Shown: positions 6,898 to 15,221, counted from the first letter of the stretch. The stretch is 16,402 bases of DNA from DASVCS01 sp036381495 (GCA_036381495.1 DASVCS010000097.1:1-16402); one strand, 5' to 3'. Made by a program: numbers and translations. Notes: a model not told the origin generated them from the letters alone.

Positions 6898-8598
6898 ATG
6901 GATGACGGGATACGGCGGCGTGTGGCGGGGCTCGTCGCGTTCTGCGTGATCCTGGGGGTCTTGCCGCTCGTGGCGCAGGAACCGGCGACGGAGCCGGCGC
7001 GGCCGTTGTCGCTCGAGGCGGCGCTGGATCTGGCGGAGGCGACGAGTGAGCGGGTGGTGATCGCGGAGGCGGAGGTGCAACGCGCGCGGGGCGAGCAGCT
7101 TCGGGCGCGCAGCGACTACTATCCGCAGATCTCGGGGTTGGCGACGTACACGCGGACGTTCGCGAGCGAGTTCTCGGGGATCGGCGGGGCGGCGGGTGGT
7201 GGGCGGGCGGGTGGAGGGCCGGCGGAGCCGTGCGGCCCGTTCCGTCCGGACACGCTGGCGCCGCTGGTGGCGCGGGTGGACACGCTCGAGCAGGTGGTTC
7301 GATGTCTCGCCGCGGTAGGCGCGGGGGCGGGGGCGGCGCCGGGTGGGGAGTTCGACGAGTCGTTCGGTGGGTTCCCGTTCGGCACGCCCCACCGCTACGA
7401 CGTGCTGCTCTCGCTGTCGCAGACGCTGTTCACGGGCGGACGCGTGCGTGGGCAGGTGGAGGCGGCGGCCGCGAATCGGGAGGTCGCCGAGATCGATGTC
7501 GATGCGACGCGGGCGCAGCTCGTACTGGACGTGACGCAGGCGTACTTCGACGCGGTACTGGCGAGTCGTCTGCTGGGGATTGCGGAGGCGGCGCTCGCGC
7601 AGGCGGAGCAGGCGCTGGAAGTGACGCGGGTCGCGGTGGCGGCGGGCGAGCAGGCGGAGTTCGACGCGTTGCGGGCGCGGGTCTCGCGGGACAACCAGCG
7701 CGCCGTGGTCGTCCGGCGTCGTGCGGAGCGGGACATCGCCTTCACGCGACTCAAGTTGCTGTTGGGCGTGCCCGTGGATCAGCCGGTCCGGCTGACGACG
7801 CCCCTCGGTGAGGAGCTCCCCGAGCCGGTCGCGGCGCGGGCGCCCGACGCGCCGGGGCCGGACACCTCGACCGCGTTGCGGGCGCCGGTCCGGCAGGCGG
7901 CCGAGTCCGTGCGCGCGGCCGAGGCGGGCGTCCGGATCGCGCATGCGCAGCGGATCCCGGATGTGACGTTGACCTCGCAGTACGGGCGTGTCGCGTTCCC
8001 GGACGGGTTCGTGCCGGGGACGGACGACTTCAGCACGACGTTCTTCGTGGCGCTGAACGTCGAGGTCCCGATCTTCCTGGGCGGTCGGATCCGCGGGGAC
8101 GAGCGGGTCGCCGAGGCGGAGTTGCGCCAGGCGCGGGCGCGCTTGCAGCAGGCGCGCGAGGACGCGGGTTTCGATGCGCGGCGCGCGCTCGAGCTGTTGG
8201 CGGCGGCGCGGGCGGCGCTCGATGCGACCGCCGGCACGGTGCGGGAAGCGGAACGCGCGTACGAGATCGCGCTGCTCCGCTACGAGGAGGGTGTCTCGTC
8301 GCTCCTCGAGCTGAGCGACACGCGCGTGATGCTCGAGGAGGCGCGGGTCAATCGTGCGCAGGCGGCGCGGGACCTGGTGGTCGCGCAGACGCGGGTGGCT
8401 CTGCTCCCCGCCCTGCCGCTCCAGGCCACGGTCCTGCCGGTCACCCCGCCGACGGGCGCCGCGCCGCAGCCGCAGGCGGAGCCGCAGCCGGCGGTCGAGC
8501 CGGAGCCGGCCGAACGGCGGCCGGTGGTGCCGCGGCCCGGCGCGGCCGTCGGCGGGGTGAGCGGTACCGGCGCCACGGGCCGCCCGGGCGGCTCGTGA
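6898..8598 (+). CDS. TolC-family outer-membrane efflux channel
   Basis: The protein has 566 residues from ATG 6898, chosen because it opens a normal signal peptide (basic IRRR, hydrophobic core, cut near VAQ|EP, about residue 27). Two outer-membrane efflux protein repeats are visible, each starting with a Leu/Ala-rich helix (LSLEAALDLAEATSERVV; later ESVRAAEAGVRIAHAQRIPD) and containing long coiled-coil helices and QTLFTGGR / VPIFLGGRIRG turns. An insert at about residues 92-158 is Gly-rich with two cysteines (112 and 136), and a tail of about 57 residues is rich in Pro, Glu and Gln. It forms the exit duct of a tripartite pump with the next two genes; its stop overlaps the adaptor start by four bases (GTGA). 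Confidence 0.92.
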   Translation: MDDGIRRRVAGLVAFCVILGVLPLVAQEPATEPARPLSLEAALDLAEATSERVVIAEAEVQRARGEQLRARSDYYPQISGLATYTRTFASEFSGIGGAAGGGRAGGGPAEPCGPFRPDTLAPLVARVDTLEQVVRCLAAVGAGAGAAPGGEFDESFGGFPFGTPHRYDVLLSLSQTLFTGGRVRGQVEAAAANREVAEIDVDATRAQLVLDVTQAYFDAVLASRLLGIAEAALAQAEQALEVTRVAVAAGEQAEFDALRARVSRDNQRAVVVRRRAERDIAFTRLKLLLGVPVDQPVRLTTPLGEELPEPVAARAPDAPGPDTSTALRAPVRQAAESVRAAEAGVRIAHAQRIPDVTLTSQYGRVAFPDGFVPGTDDFSTTFFVALNVEVPIFLGGRIRGDERVAEAELRQARARLQQAREDAGFDARRALELLAAARAALDATAGTVREAERAYEIALLRYEEGVSSLLELSDTRVMLEEARVNRAQAARDLVVAQTRVALLPALPLQATVLPVTPPTGAAPQPQAEPQPAVEPEPAERRPVVPRPGAAVGGVSGTGATGRPGGS

Positions 8599-9734
8599 GC
8601 CGGCACCCGGTCCGGCGGCGTGGCACGCGACACCGCACGTGGATTGCCGGCGGCGCGGCGTGGCTCATGGGGTGTACGGCGCTCGCGGCGTGTGGCCCGT
8701 CGGGCGGCCGGGCGGAAGGGCCGCCGGCCGTGGTGGTCGGGCCGCCCAACGTCGTGATCGCGCGGGTCGGCAGGATCGTGACGGGTCCGTTCGTGGCCGG
8801 CGCGCTCGCGCCGGCGGAGGCGGCGACGATCCGTGCGGAGGTCGAGGGGCAGATCCGGGCGACGTACGTCGAGGAGGGCGAGTCCGTCGAGCCCGGCGCG
8901 CTGCTCGTGCGGATCGAGGCCGCCGCGCTCGAAACGGAGCGGCGCGCGGCGGCGGAGGCCGTCTCGGCCACGGCCGCCGCCGTCGAGACGGCGCGGCGCA
9001 ACGTGGGTCGCGCCGAAGCGCTCTATGCCGCGGGCGGCATCGCGCTGCGCGAACTCGAGGACGCACGCATTCAGTTGGCGAACGCCGAGTCGCAGCTCGC
9101 GGATGCGCGCGCGCGGCTGGCGACGGCGGAGCGACAGCTCGGCAACACCGTGATCCGGGCACCGATCCGCGGCGAGGTTCGCGCGCGCGAAGTGAGCGCC
9201 GGCGACGTGGTCCAGCCCGGCGCGCCGCTCGTAACGATCATCGATCCGACAAGCATGCGGCTCGAGGCGGCCGTCCCGGCCGAAGCGCTGCAACGGCTGT
9301 GGGTCGGTGCACCCGTGGACTTCCGGGTGCAGGGCTACCCGGACCGCTCGTTCCGCGGGCGCATTGCGCGGATCAACCCCGCGGCGGATTCGCTGACGCG
9401 GCAAGCCCGGATTCTGGTCACGATCCCGAATCCGACCGGCGAGCTGGTCGCGGACCTCTACGCGGACGGCCGGGTCGAGAGCGAGGTCCGGCGCGGGATC
9501 GTGCTCCCGGCGCTCGCCGTGGACCGGAGCGGCCTCGAGCCGACCGTGCTCCGGGTGCGCGCCGGCCGCGCGGAACGGGTCACCGTCGCGACCGGCGTCT
9601 ACGACGACCGGACGGAAACCGTCGAGATCGTGGCCGGCCTCGCCGCCGGAGATACGCTCCTGGTGGCGGTCGGCGCGACGATCCCGCCGGGCACTCCGGT
9701 CCGGGTCCGGCTCCCGGGCGGCGCCGGCTGGTAG
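8595..9734 (+). CDS. RND efflux periplasmic adaptor (membrane-fusion lipoprotein)
   Basis: The 379-residue protein starts at GTG 8595, inside the TolC stop, implying coupled translation. The N-terminus has a lipoprotein signal with lipobox LAAC (Cys33), so it should be lipid-anchored in the inner membrane facing the periplasm. The family layout is clear: a first half of the lipoyl-like domain (IRAEVEGQIRATYVEEGESV, about 78-97), an Ala/Glu/Arg-rich coiled-coil hairpin (about 110-185), the second lipoyl half (NTVIRAPIRGEVRAREVSAGD), a beta-barrel (MRLEAAVPAEALQRLWVG) and a membrane-proximal domain ending in GDTLLVAVGATIPPGTPVRV. It bridges the RND pump and the TolC channel. Only six bases separate it from the pump gene. 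Confidence 0.93.
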   Translation: MSRHPVRRRGTRHRTWIAGGAAWLMGCTALAACGPSGGRAEGPPAVVVGPPNVVIARVGRIVTGPFVAGALAPAEAATIRAEVEGQIRATYVEEGESVEPGALLVRIEAAALETERRAAAEAVSATAAAVETARRNVGRAEALYAAGGIALRELEDARIQLANAESQLADARARLATAERQLGNTVIRAPIRGEVRAREVSAGDVVQPGAPLVTIIDPTSMRLEAAVPAEALQRLWVGAPVDFRVQGYPDRSFRGRIARINPAADSLTRQARILVTIPNPTGELVADLYADGRVESEVRRGIVLPALAVDRSGLEPTVLRVRAGRAERVTVATGVYDDRTETVEIVAGLAAGDTLLVAVGATIPPGTPVRVRLPGGAGW

Positions 9735-9740
9735 GCGGCC

Positions 9741-12700
9741 ATGGTCATCTCGGACTTCGCGATCCGCCGACCGATCGTCACGATCGTGACGATGATCGCG
9801 CTGGTCGCCTTCGGCATCTACGCGCTGCTCCGGCTCGAGACGGACGAGTTCCCGGACATCCAGAACCCGGTCGTCGTGATCGCCGTGCCGTTCCCCGGCG
9901 CGGCGCCGGAGATCGTCGAGCGCGAGGTCGTCGACCCGATCGAGGAGGCGGTCTCGGGGATCAACGGCGTCGACGAAATCGAGTCCACGGCGAGCGACGG
10001 CTTCGCGCAGATCATCGTGACGTTCGTCTTCGAGAAGGGGGTCGAGCAGGCGGCGCAGGACGTACGCGACGAGTTGTCGACGATCCGGGGCGACCTCCCC
10101 GCGGAGATCGAGGAGCCGATCATCCGGCGTTTCGATCCGTCGGACCTGCCGATCGTCTCGCTGACGCTCTCCTCGCCCTCCCGCACGCCCGCGGAGCTGA
10201 CCCGGCTGGCGGATCCGGGGATCACGCGCGAACTGCGCGCGATTCCGGGCGTGGCGCAGGTGACCGTCGCCGGCGGCGTCGAACGCGAGCTGACGGTCCT
10301 GGTCCGACCGGCGGCACTCGCCGCCGCGCACCTCGGCGTCGCGGACGTGGTGGACGCGCTCGCGGCGCAGAACCTGGCGGCGCCGGTCGGCCGCGTGACC
10401 GGCGGGATCCAGGAGCGTTCGATCCGACTCAAGGGGCGGATCGAACGGCCGGAAGGGTTCCTCGGCATTGCGGTCGCGACCCGGGACGGACGGGCGATCC
10501 GGCTGGGCCAGGTCGCGAGCGTGCACGACGGCGCGGAGGAGCCGCGCTCGCTGGCGTTCTTCAACGCCCGGCCGGCGGTCGGCATCGACATCCTGAAGAC
10601 CACGGGCGCCAGTACGACGACGGTCAGCGATGCGATCAGGGAGCGGGTCGCGACGCTCCAGGACACGCTCCCGCGCGATGTCCGCCTGGACATCGTGCGC
10701 GATGCCGGCACCCGCGTCGGCGACTCCGTGCGCAGCGTGCAGGAGGCGTTGATCGAGGGCGCGGCCCTCACGGTCCTCGTCGTCTTCATCTTCCTGAACT
10801 CGTGGCGCTCGACGGTGATCACCGGGCTCGCGCTGCCGGTGAGCGTGCTCTCCGCGTTCATCGCGGTGTGGGCGTTCGGCTTCACGCTGAACACGATGTC
10901 GCTGCTGGGGCTGTCGCTGGCGATCGGGATCCTGATCGATGACGCGATCGTGGTGCGCGAGAACATCGTGCGCCACGTCGAGCTGGGCGAGGACCACTAC
11001 ACGGCGGCGCGCGAGGGGACGGACGAGATCGGACTGGCGGTCGCAGCGACGACGTTCTCGATCGTCGCGGTCTTCGTGCCGGTCGCGTTCATGGGCGGCC
11101 TCGCGGGGCAGTGGTTCAAGCCGTTCGCGCTCACGATCGCCGCGGCCGTGCTGGTCTCGCTCTTCGTCTCGTTCTCGCTCGATCCCATGCTCTCGGCGTA
11201 CTGGCCGGATCCGCAGCTCGAAGCGGGCGCGCGCCGGGGTCCGATCTCCCGCACGCTCGCGCGGTTCAATGTCTGGTTCGACCGCCAGTCCCGGAACTAC
11301 CGGCGCATCATTGCGTGGGCGCTGGACCATCGGTGGCTCGTGGTCACGATCGCGGTCGGCTCGTTCATGGCCGCGCTCGCGCTCCAGGCGCTGTTCGGCG
11401 GCGTCGCGTTCGTGCCGATCAGCGACCGCAGCGAGTTGACGCTGGCGATCGAGACGCCGCCGGGCTCGAGTCTGGACTACACGCGTGCGAAGGCGCTGCA
11501 ACTGGACAGCGTGGTGCGCGCGCACCCGGCGGTCGCGTACACCTATGCCACGATCGGAGGAGGGGGCGGTCCGGAGGCGGCGGGGGAGGGCGCCGTGGAT
11601 GCCGGCAACATCTACGTCCGGCTGGTGCCGCGCTCGGAGCGGGAGATCTCGCAGGACCGGCTCGGCGCGGTGCTCCGCGAGGAACTGGCGCGCGTGGGCG
11701 GCGTGACGACGTTCGTCTTCGCCGGCGGCTTCGCGGGCGTCGAGAAGCAGATCCAGCTCGAACTGCGCGGTCCCGACCTGACGACGCTCACGCGGCTCGC
11801 GAACCGGATCGCCGACCGGATCCGCCGCATTCCCGGCGTGGTCGACGTCGGCCTCTCGACGCGCGGACAGAAGCCCGAACTCGAAATCGAGCTCGAGCGC
11901 GGCGTGGCCGGCGCACTGGGCATCACGGCGGCGCAGGTCGCGCAGGCGCTCCGGCCGGCCTTCGCCGGCGTCGATGTCGGAAACTGGGTCGACCCCTCCG
12001 GCGAGACGCGCGACGTCGAGGTCCGGCTGGCGCCCGAAGCGCGCGAACGAGCCGCGGACGTGCGTCAGCTCCCGATCCCCATCCCCGCCGGCCCGCTCGG
12101 TGCGCCCACCGTGATCCCCCTCGAACAGGTGGCCGCGATCCGGCAGGGATTCGGCCCATCACAGATCGAACACCTCGACCGGCAGAAGGTCATCGTCATC
12201 GGGGCCAATGTGCAGGACCGCCCGCTGGGCGCCATCTCGGGCGAGGTCGACCGCGCACTGGCCGGGCTGCGGATCCCGCCCGCCTACACGCTCTCCCAGG
12301 GCGGCGAGGTCGAGGACCAGCGCGACGTCTTCTCGAACATCTTCGCCGCGCTCGCCTTCGCCGTGCTGCTCATGTATCTCGTGCTCGTCATGCAGTTCGG
12401 CAGCTTCATGGACCCGGTCGCGATCCTCCTCTCGCTGCCGCTCTCCCTCATCGGCGTCGTCCTCGCGCTGCTCGTCACCGGCGATACGCTCAACATCATG
12501 AGCCTCATCGGCGTGATCCTGCTCATGGGGATCGTCGCCAAGAACGCGATCCTCCTGATCGACTTCGCCAAGTGGGGCCGCGAGCGCGGGATGAGCCGGC
12601 GCGACGCACTGATCGAGGCCGGCGGGATCCGGCTGCGGCCCATCCTCATGACCACGTTCGCGCTCATCGCGGGGATGATCCCGGTAGCGCTCGGCGTCGG

Positions 12701-12869
12701 CGAGGGCGCGGACTTCCGCGCACCACTGGGCCGCGCCGTCATCGGCGGCGTCCTCACCTCGACGCTGCTGACGCTGCTCGTGATCCCGACCGTCTACGAG
12801 ATCCTGGATGAGTGGAAGGAAGGCGCGCTCGAGTGGGTGCGCCGGAGGCGACATCAGGGCGAGGGCTAG
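9741..12869 (+). CDS. RND-family inner-membrane efflux transporter (AcrB/HAE1-like)
   Basis: The 1042-residue length is typical of hydrophobe/amphiphile efflux pumps. It starts FAIRRPIVTIVTMIALVAFG (helix 1) with the family motif around residues 50-80. The two periplasmic loops and twelve helices are recognisable. The proton-relay residues are present: the Asp pair 400-401 in GILIDDAIVVRENI (helix 4) and the Lys in GIVAKNAILLIDFAKWG (helix 10). The substrate is not predictable; multidrug, lipid or secondary-metabolite export are all possible. The start is ATG 9741 with a weak GGCGG upstream. The last codons run into a GGG-rich hexamer array that also contains the TAG stop. The protein is third in the operon with the channel and adaptor; channel-first order is less common than adaptor-pump-channel. 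Confidence 0.95.
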   Translation: MVISDFAIRRPIVTIVTMIALVAFGIYALLRLETDEFPDIQNPVVVIAVPFPGAAPEIVEREVVDPIEEAVSGINGVDEIESTASDGFAQIIVTFVFEKGVEQAAQDVRDELSTIRGDLPAEIEEPIIRRFDPSDLPIVSLTLSSPSRTPAELTRLADPGITRELRAIPGVAQVTVAGGVERELTVLVRPAALAAAHLGVADVVDALAAQNLAAPVGRVTGGIQERSIRLKGRIERPEGFLGIAVATRDGRAIRLGQVASVHDGAEEPRSLAFFNARPAVGIDILKTTGASTTTVSDAIRERVATLQDTLPRDVRLDIVRDAGTRVGDSVRSVQEALIEGAALTVLVVFIFLNSWRSTVITGLALPVSVLSAFIAVWAFGFTLNTMSLLGLSLAIGILIDDAIVVRENIVRHVELGEDHYTAAREGTDEIGLAVAATTFSIVAVFVPVAFMGGLAGQWFKPFALTIAAAVLVSLFVSFSLDPMLSAYWPDPQLEAGARRGPISRTLARFNVWFDRQSRNYRRIIAWALDHRWLVVTIAVGSFMAALALQALFGGVAFVPISDRSELTLAIETPPGSSLDYTRAKALQLDSVVRAHPAVAYTYATIGGGGGPEAAGEGAVDAGNIYVRLVPRSEREISQDRLGAVLREELARVGGVTTFVFAGGFAGVEKQIQLELRGPDLTTLTRLANRIADRIRRIPGVVDVGLSTRGQKPELEIELERGVAGALGITAAQVAQALRPAFAGVDVGNWVDPSGETRDVEVRLAPEARERAADVRQLPIPIPAGPLGAPTVIPLEQVAAIRQGFGPSQIEHLDRQKVIVIGANVQDRPLGAISGEVDRALAGLRIPPAYTLSQGGEVEDQRDVFSNIFAALAFAVLLMYLVLVMQFGSFMDPVAILLSLPLSLIGVVLALLVTGDTLNIMSLIGVILLMGIVAKNAILLIDFAKWGRERGMSRRDALIEAGGIRLRPILMTTFALIAGMIPVALGVGEGADFRAPLGRAVIGGVLTSTLLTLLVIPTVYEILDEWKEGALEWVRRRRHQGEG

Positions 12870-12892
12870 GGCTGGGGCTAGGGCTAGGGCGG
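12857..12892 (+). repeat. Six tandem GGGNNN hexamers at a convergent gene junction
   Basis: Six hexamers in register (GGGCTA three times, plus GGGCGA, GGGCTG and GGGCGG) cover the last residues and stop of the pump gene and almost the whole 25-base gap to the HD-GYP stop. Four or more GGG runs with 3-base loops meet the usual G-quadruplex pattern on the plus strand. Confidence 0.85.
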
Positions 12893-12897
12893 CCCTA
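12885..12897. terminator. Short symmetrical hairpin at the HD-GYP stop codon
   Basis: TAGGGC-G-GCCCTA is a perfect 6-base inverted repeat that includes the TAG stop of the HD-GYP gene (minus strand) and the end of the hexamer array. It could help end transcription from either side. The stem is short and no U-tract follows. Confidence 0.25.
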
Positions 12898-13989
12898 CAG
12901 CGCCATTGCGCCCTTGGCCGTGAACAATTCGAGGAAGGCGTCGACGACGCGTGCGTCGAACTGGCGGCCGCGCTGGTGGCGCAGCTCCGCCAGGACCTCG
13001 CCGACGGGCCAGGCCTTGCGGTAGGGGCGGTCGTGCGCGAGGGCATCGAAGAAATCGGCGACGGCGACGATCCGCGCGGAGAGCGGGATCTCCTCACCCG
13101 CGAGGCCGCGGGGGTAGCCGGTGCCGTCCCATCGCTCGTGATGCGAGAGCGCGACCTCCGCGGCGAGGTTGAGGATCGGGAAGCGACTGCCCGAGAGGAT
13201 CTGCGCACCGATCAGCGTGTGCGTCTTCATGATCTCGACCTCTTCGGGCGTGAGGCCGCCGGGTTTGAGGAGGATGTAATCCGGCACGCCGATCTTGCCG
13301 ACATCGTGGAGCGGCGCGGCCTGTCGGATGAGGTGGACCTCATGTTCGGAGAGGCCGAGCGCGCGGGCCAGGAGCGCGGACCGGATCCCGACGCGCTCAG
13401 TGTGCCGCCGGGTGTTGTCGTCGCGGTACTCGGCGGTCTTGGCGAGGCGTTCGAGGATCTCGTAGCCGGCGTCTTCGAGTTCGCGGGTCCGCAGCCGCAC
13501 CTCCTCTTCGAGCGATTCGTTCTGCTGCCGCGCCTGGAGATAGAGGAACCGGGTCTCGAGGAGGTTGCAGATGCGGAGCATCAGTTCGAGCCGGTCGACG
13601 GGCTTGGTCAGGAAGTCCTTGGCTCCGCTGGCCAGTGCGCGACGCCGGGTCTCGAGGGACATGTCGCCGGTGAGGACGAGGATCGGCAGGAAGGTCCCGC
13701 GCGACGAATGGGGCTCGAGCTGTTCGAGCACCTGGAAGCCGTCCAGCCCCGGCATGTGGAGATCGAGCAGGAAGAGGTCGGGCTGGAGCTCGGCGTGAAG
13801 GCGCGGCACTTCGCGCGGGTCGGTGGTGCTCGTGACGTGGCCGTAGCCGGCCTTCGAGAGCATGCGCTCGAGCAGCGTGACGACGGCCCGGTCATCATCC
13901 ACGATCAGGATCTTGGCCCGCTTGAGGGCGTCCTCCCGGATCATGGAGCCGTCACTGCGCTGGGCCGCGAATTCCATGGATTCCGTCAC
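12895..13989 (-). CDS. Response regulator with HD-GYP domain (probable c-di-GMP phosphodiesterase)
   Basis: The 364-residue protein starts at GTG 13989 with GGGAG seven bases upstream; ATG 13977 and 13944 are weaker choices. The receiver domain (about 25-140) has acidic residues Asp31-33, acceptor Asp76 in DLFLLDLHMPG, and Lys129 in FLTKPVD. A coiled linker (about 150-180) joins it to an HD-GYP domain with His196, the HD pair His228-Asp229 in PLHDVGKIG, and HHERWDGTGYP (283-293). These are the metal ligands and GYP motif of active RpfG-type enzymes, which break down cyclic di-GMP. No kinase is adjacent, so its partner is unknown. Cyclic di-GMP commonly controls exopolysaccharide, so a link to the sugar transferase locus is possible but not shown. 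It is convergent with the pump gene. Confidence 0.95.
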   Translation of the reverse strand: MTESMEFAAQRSDGSMIREDALKRAKILIVDDDRAVVTLLERMLSKAGYGHVTSTTDPREVPRLHAELQPDLFLLDLHMPGLDGFQVLEQLEPHSSRGTFLPILVLTGDMSLETRRRALASGAKDFLTKPVDRLELMLRICNLLETRFLYLQARQQNESLEEEVRLRTRELEDAGYEILERLAKTAEYRDDNTRRHTERVGIRSALLARALGLSEHEVHLIRQAAPLHDVGKIGVPDYILLKPGGLTPEEVEIMKTHTLIGAQILSGSRFPILNLAAEVALSHHERWDGTGYPRGLAGEEIPLSARIVAVADFFDALAHDRPYRKAWPVGEVLAELRHQRGRQFDARVVDAFLELFTAKGAMAL

Positions 13990-14238
13990 CGATCAGCTCC
14001 CACCCGAGCCGCTCCAGCCGTTGATCCGCATGACCTTGGGTCCGCGCGGTGCGACCGGCGCCACTGCCGGCCGATGGCATCACGCCCGGCCCAGTTACTT
14101 GGTATCGGCCGGTCGAGCCATTCGATGAAGCGATCCGGGATCCGGCCGCCGCTGCTCCGCGCAGCGAGAAGACGCACGATGTGGTGCATGGACTCTTTCC
14201 CGGGTTGGCTGGGAGGCGGACGGCATCGGGACGCCGGC

Positions 14239-14256
14239 GCCGGGGCGCGCCCCGGC
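14239..14256. repeat. Perfect 18-base palindrome
   Basis: GCCGGGGCG followed directly by its reverse complement, without spacer, in the intergenic region upstream of both the HD-GYP and CHRD genes. It could be an operator for a dimeric regulator, or chance in very GC-rich DNA. Confidence 0.4.
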
Positions 14257-14693
14257 CCGCACGGCGGGAATGATGCGTCCCGCGCGGGCGCCGGTCAAGA
14301 ACCGAACGCACGCGCGTGTGTACGGCGGGCCGTCCAGCCGCCGGCGGCGCGGACCAGGGCGGTTCGCGTGGCCGCCAGGCGCCCGGATGCGAGCAAATGC
14401 GATGCACCCGCGGATCCGGGATGGACCGTTCCCGGGCCACCGGCCCAGACGGGCACGAACCCGGGACGCTGGACCGGACCCGGCCCGCGGCCGACGGCGC
14501 GGGTGAGGTCGGCGGAAACACCCGGTGCGCCGCACGGGGGGCCCGCATCACCGTCCGCAGCGCCGCCCCCGGTGCCAGGCGCGGGGGACCGGCGGCCGGT
14601 GGAACACCGGAGCGCCACCCGGGCACATCGGTTGCTCCCCTCCCGTCCGCCGATCGGCTCTCCGGTATTCCGGAAGGGCCGCAAACCGACACG

Positions 14694-14704
14694 AGGAGGA
14701 GGAG
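14694..14704 (+). promoter_or_regulatory. Strong Shine-Dalgarno of the CHRD lipoprotein gene
   Basis: A run of GGA triplets (GAGGAGGAGGAG) ends directly before ATG 14705. It fixes this start although the frame is open from further upstream, and suggests efficient translation. Confidence 0.7.
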
Positions 14705-15196
14705 ATGTTGCGATACCCCCGGCTGATCGGAATCCTGGCGATCGGGCTCGCGCTCACCGCCGCCGGGTGCGACGACGATGATGACGACCAGCTACTCATC
14801 GACTTCAATGAGCGGTTCAGCGCCGTCCTCAAGGGACAGAACGTGGTGCCGCCCGTCGACACGGACGCCACCGGCTTCGCCGCGTTCCTGGTCGAGGATG
14901 CCACCCCCAACGCGGTCAACTTCCGCGTCGACGTGGCCAATCTCGATGAGATCATCGAGGTCCACATCCACGAGGGCGTGGCCGGTGAGGAGGGCCCGAC
15001 CCGGGTCGTGCTCTTCAGCGCGGATCCCCCGACGGGGCTGGTGAACGGCACCCTGGCCGAGGGCACGTTCACGAACGCCGATGTCGACGGAATCTCGCTC
15101 GCGCAGTTGCTCGCGCTGATGCGCACGGGCGCCGCGTACGTGGACATCGTGACCGAGGACCAACCCGACGGCGAGATCCGCGGCCAGATCCAGTAG
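14705..15196 (+). CDS. CHRD-domain lipoprotein
   Basis: The protein has 163 residues from ATG 14705, chosen for the GGAGGAGGAG before it and for the signal sequence it opens. Residues 1-21 form a lipoprotein signal ending ALTAAG before Cys22, followed at once by six aspartates (23-28). The rest is a single CHRD domain: FSAVLKGQNVVPPVDTDATG, then the typical HIHEGVAGEEGP (about 92-103), and a C-terminal YVDIVTEDQPDGEIRGQI. CHRD domains were first named from chordin and are common in extracytoplasmic bacterial proteins; their molecular function is not well known. Asp at position +2 after the lipid Cys is, in enterobacteria, a signal for staying in the inner membrane, but that rule may not hold here. 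The gene is monocistronic, followed by a hairpin. Confidence 0.9.
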   Translation: MLRYPRLIGILAIGLALTAAGCDDDDDDQLLIDFNERFSAVLKGQNVVPPVDTDATGFAAFLVEDATPNAVNFRVDVANLDEIIEVHIHEGVAGEEGPTRVVLFSADPPTGLVNGTLAEGTFTNADVDGISLAQLLALMRTGAAYVDIVTEDQPDGEIRGQIQ

Positions 15197-15198
15197 CG

Positions 15199-15221
15199 CG
15201 TGGGCGCCGCCGGCGCCCACG
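15199..15221 (+). terminator. Hairpin after the CHRD gene
   Basis: A perfect 10-base stem (CGTGGGCGCC and its complement) with a 3-base loop begins three bases after the TAG stop. No T-run follows; instead there is a G-rich hexamer array. It is probably a transcription stop or mRNA 3'-end stabiliser. Confidence 0.55.

Larger units (their letters stand above)
13990..14704. other. Long intergenic region between divergent HD-GYP and CHRD genes
   Basis: About 715 bases have no supported gene. Open frames on both strands translate to Arg/Pro/Gly/Ala-rich low-complexity sequence. One minus-strand frame (14189-13986, 67 codons) begins plausibly with MHHIVRLLAARS but lacks a good ribosome binding site, ends in unlikely sequence and overlaps the HD-GYP start. 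No tRNA-like T-loop was seen. A perfect 18-base palindrome lies at 14239-14256. Promoters for both flanking genes should be here, but no clear -35/-10 pair was found. Confidence 0.6.

Noticed and set aside
8639..10942. Plus-strand frame of 767 codons across adaptor and pump genes
   Set aside because: It is an out-of-frame shadow rich in Arg, Gly and Asp, without motifs.
8280..11525. Very long open frame of 1081 codons on the minus strand
   Set aside because: It lies opposite the adaptor and RND pump genes, which have clear family motifs. Its translation is an Arg/Asp/His-rich shadow typical of GC-rich antisense frames.
12857..12892. Eukaryotic telomere repeat or contaminant
   Set aside because: Only six variable units are present, embedded in and following a normal bacterial coding end; this is a local bacterial repeat. 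It is not a CRISPR either, since units are six bases without spacers.
13986..14189. Small 67-codon minus-strand gene before HD-GYP
   Set aside because: The first part looks protein-like, but there is no good ribosome binding site, the end is low-complexity and it overlaps the HD-GYP start; evidence is too thin to call.
12808..14781. Plus-strand open frame of 657 codons
   Set aside because: It is antisense to the HD-GYP gene and then crosses the spacer with Arg/Pro/Gly-rich translation; no domain or ribosome binding site supports it.
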